From: Takifugu bimaculatus
Lineage: Eukaryota > Chordata > Actinopteri > Tetraodontiformes > Tetraodontidae
Length of the DNA stretch: 64,000 bases
Assembly (NCBI GenBank): GCA_004026145.2
Contig: CP034993.1
Location: 11,969,290 to 12,033,289 of the forward strand
Direction: 5' to 3'
Part shown: piece after piece, positions 63,806-64,000 of the stretch
Layout: every line of letters begins with the position of its first letter
Numbering within the stretch: the first letter of the stretch is position 1
Translations under genes and position numbers: made by a program
Notes under the pieces: model-generated
Database searches by the model: none
Told to the model about the DNA's origin: nothing
The model's input: only the letters and a program-made list of their open reading frames with translations

Positions 63806-64000
63806 TCCATTGTGTGTTTCATTATAACTTTTATATCATTTTTGGCTCTTTGTTGAACATCAACAATTTGAAATATGCATGGAATTGTTAAAGGAATCAA
63901 ATTATTGAAACAGTCTCGTGTTTAGACTGGATGGTTTCTCAAACTTTTCATGGTTAAATTACATCTAAAATATGTCCTTCAGCTTCTTCCGTTTTGTTAC
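63806..64000. other. Sequence beyond zranb2
   Basis: Short A/T-rich end of the window; nothing recognised. Confidence 0.5.

Overview
This is vertebrate nuclear DNA, almost certainly from a teleost fish. It holds split genes with GT..AG introns, long non-coding stretches, many microsatellites and two gene ends that can be recognised from their protein sequence. The short introns of the second gene (75-504 bp) and the scarcity of transposons suggest a fairly compact fish genome. The species cannot be named from the sequence. No bacterial or viral genes, CRISPR arrays, tRNA or rRNA genes were seen. Layout, all on the + strand. (1) Positions 1-20174 hold the 3' end of an IgLON cell-adhesion gene, best read as negr1 (neuronal growth regulator 1): a 39-nt Thr/Ser-rich stalk exon (1436-1474), an intron of 18.6 kb, and the last coding exon (20074-20174) encoding the GPI-anchor signal. 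The Ig-domain exons lie upstream of the window. (2) Positions 20175 to about 22860 are probable negr1 3' UTR. They include an acceptor at 22270 that would open a second, in-phase, membrane-spanning C-terminus. (3) About 22.9-59.8 kb is a gene-poor interval. It contains microsatellites, long poly-G/poly-C runs, a 662-bp compound tetranucleotide array (44973-45634), relics of teleost retroelements (about 32.8, 40.1 and 57.1 kb), several CTCF-like motifs in one orientation and a few unexplained ORFs. (4) Positions 59.8-63.8 kb hold the complete zranb2 gene. It has ten coding exons summing to 954 nt (317 codons plus stop), two RanBP2-type zinc fingers, an acidic middle and an SR-rich tail. Its promoter has CRE-, YY1-, NRF1- and ETS-like sites, and its 3' UTR has two polyadenylation signals. 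The order negr1 then zranb2 in the same orientation matches the human NEGR1-ZRANB2 neighbourhood, and this supports both calls. The two genes do not form a pathway: NEGR1 is a GPI-anchored neuronal surface protein and ZRANB2 is a nuclear splicing factor. The shared interest lies in the conserved linkage and the putative regulatory DNA between them. Apart from the two genes, most annotations here are low-confidence. Conservation or RNA-seq data, which I cannot consult, would be decisive.
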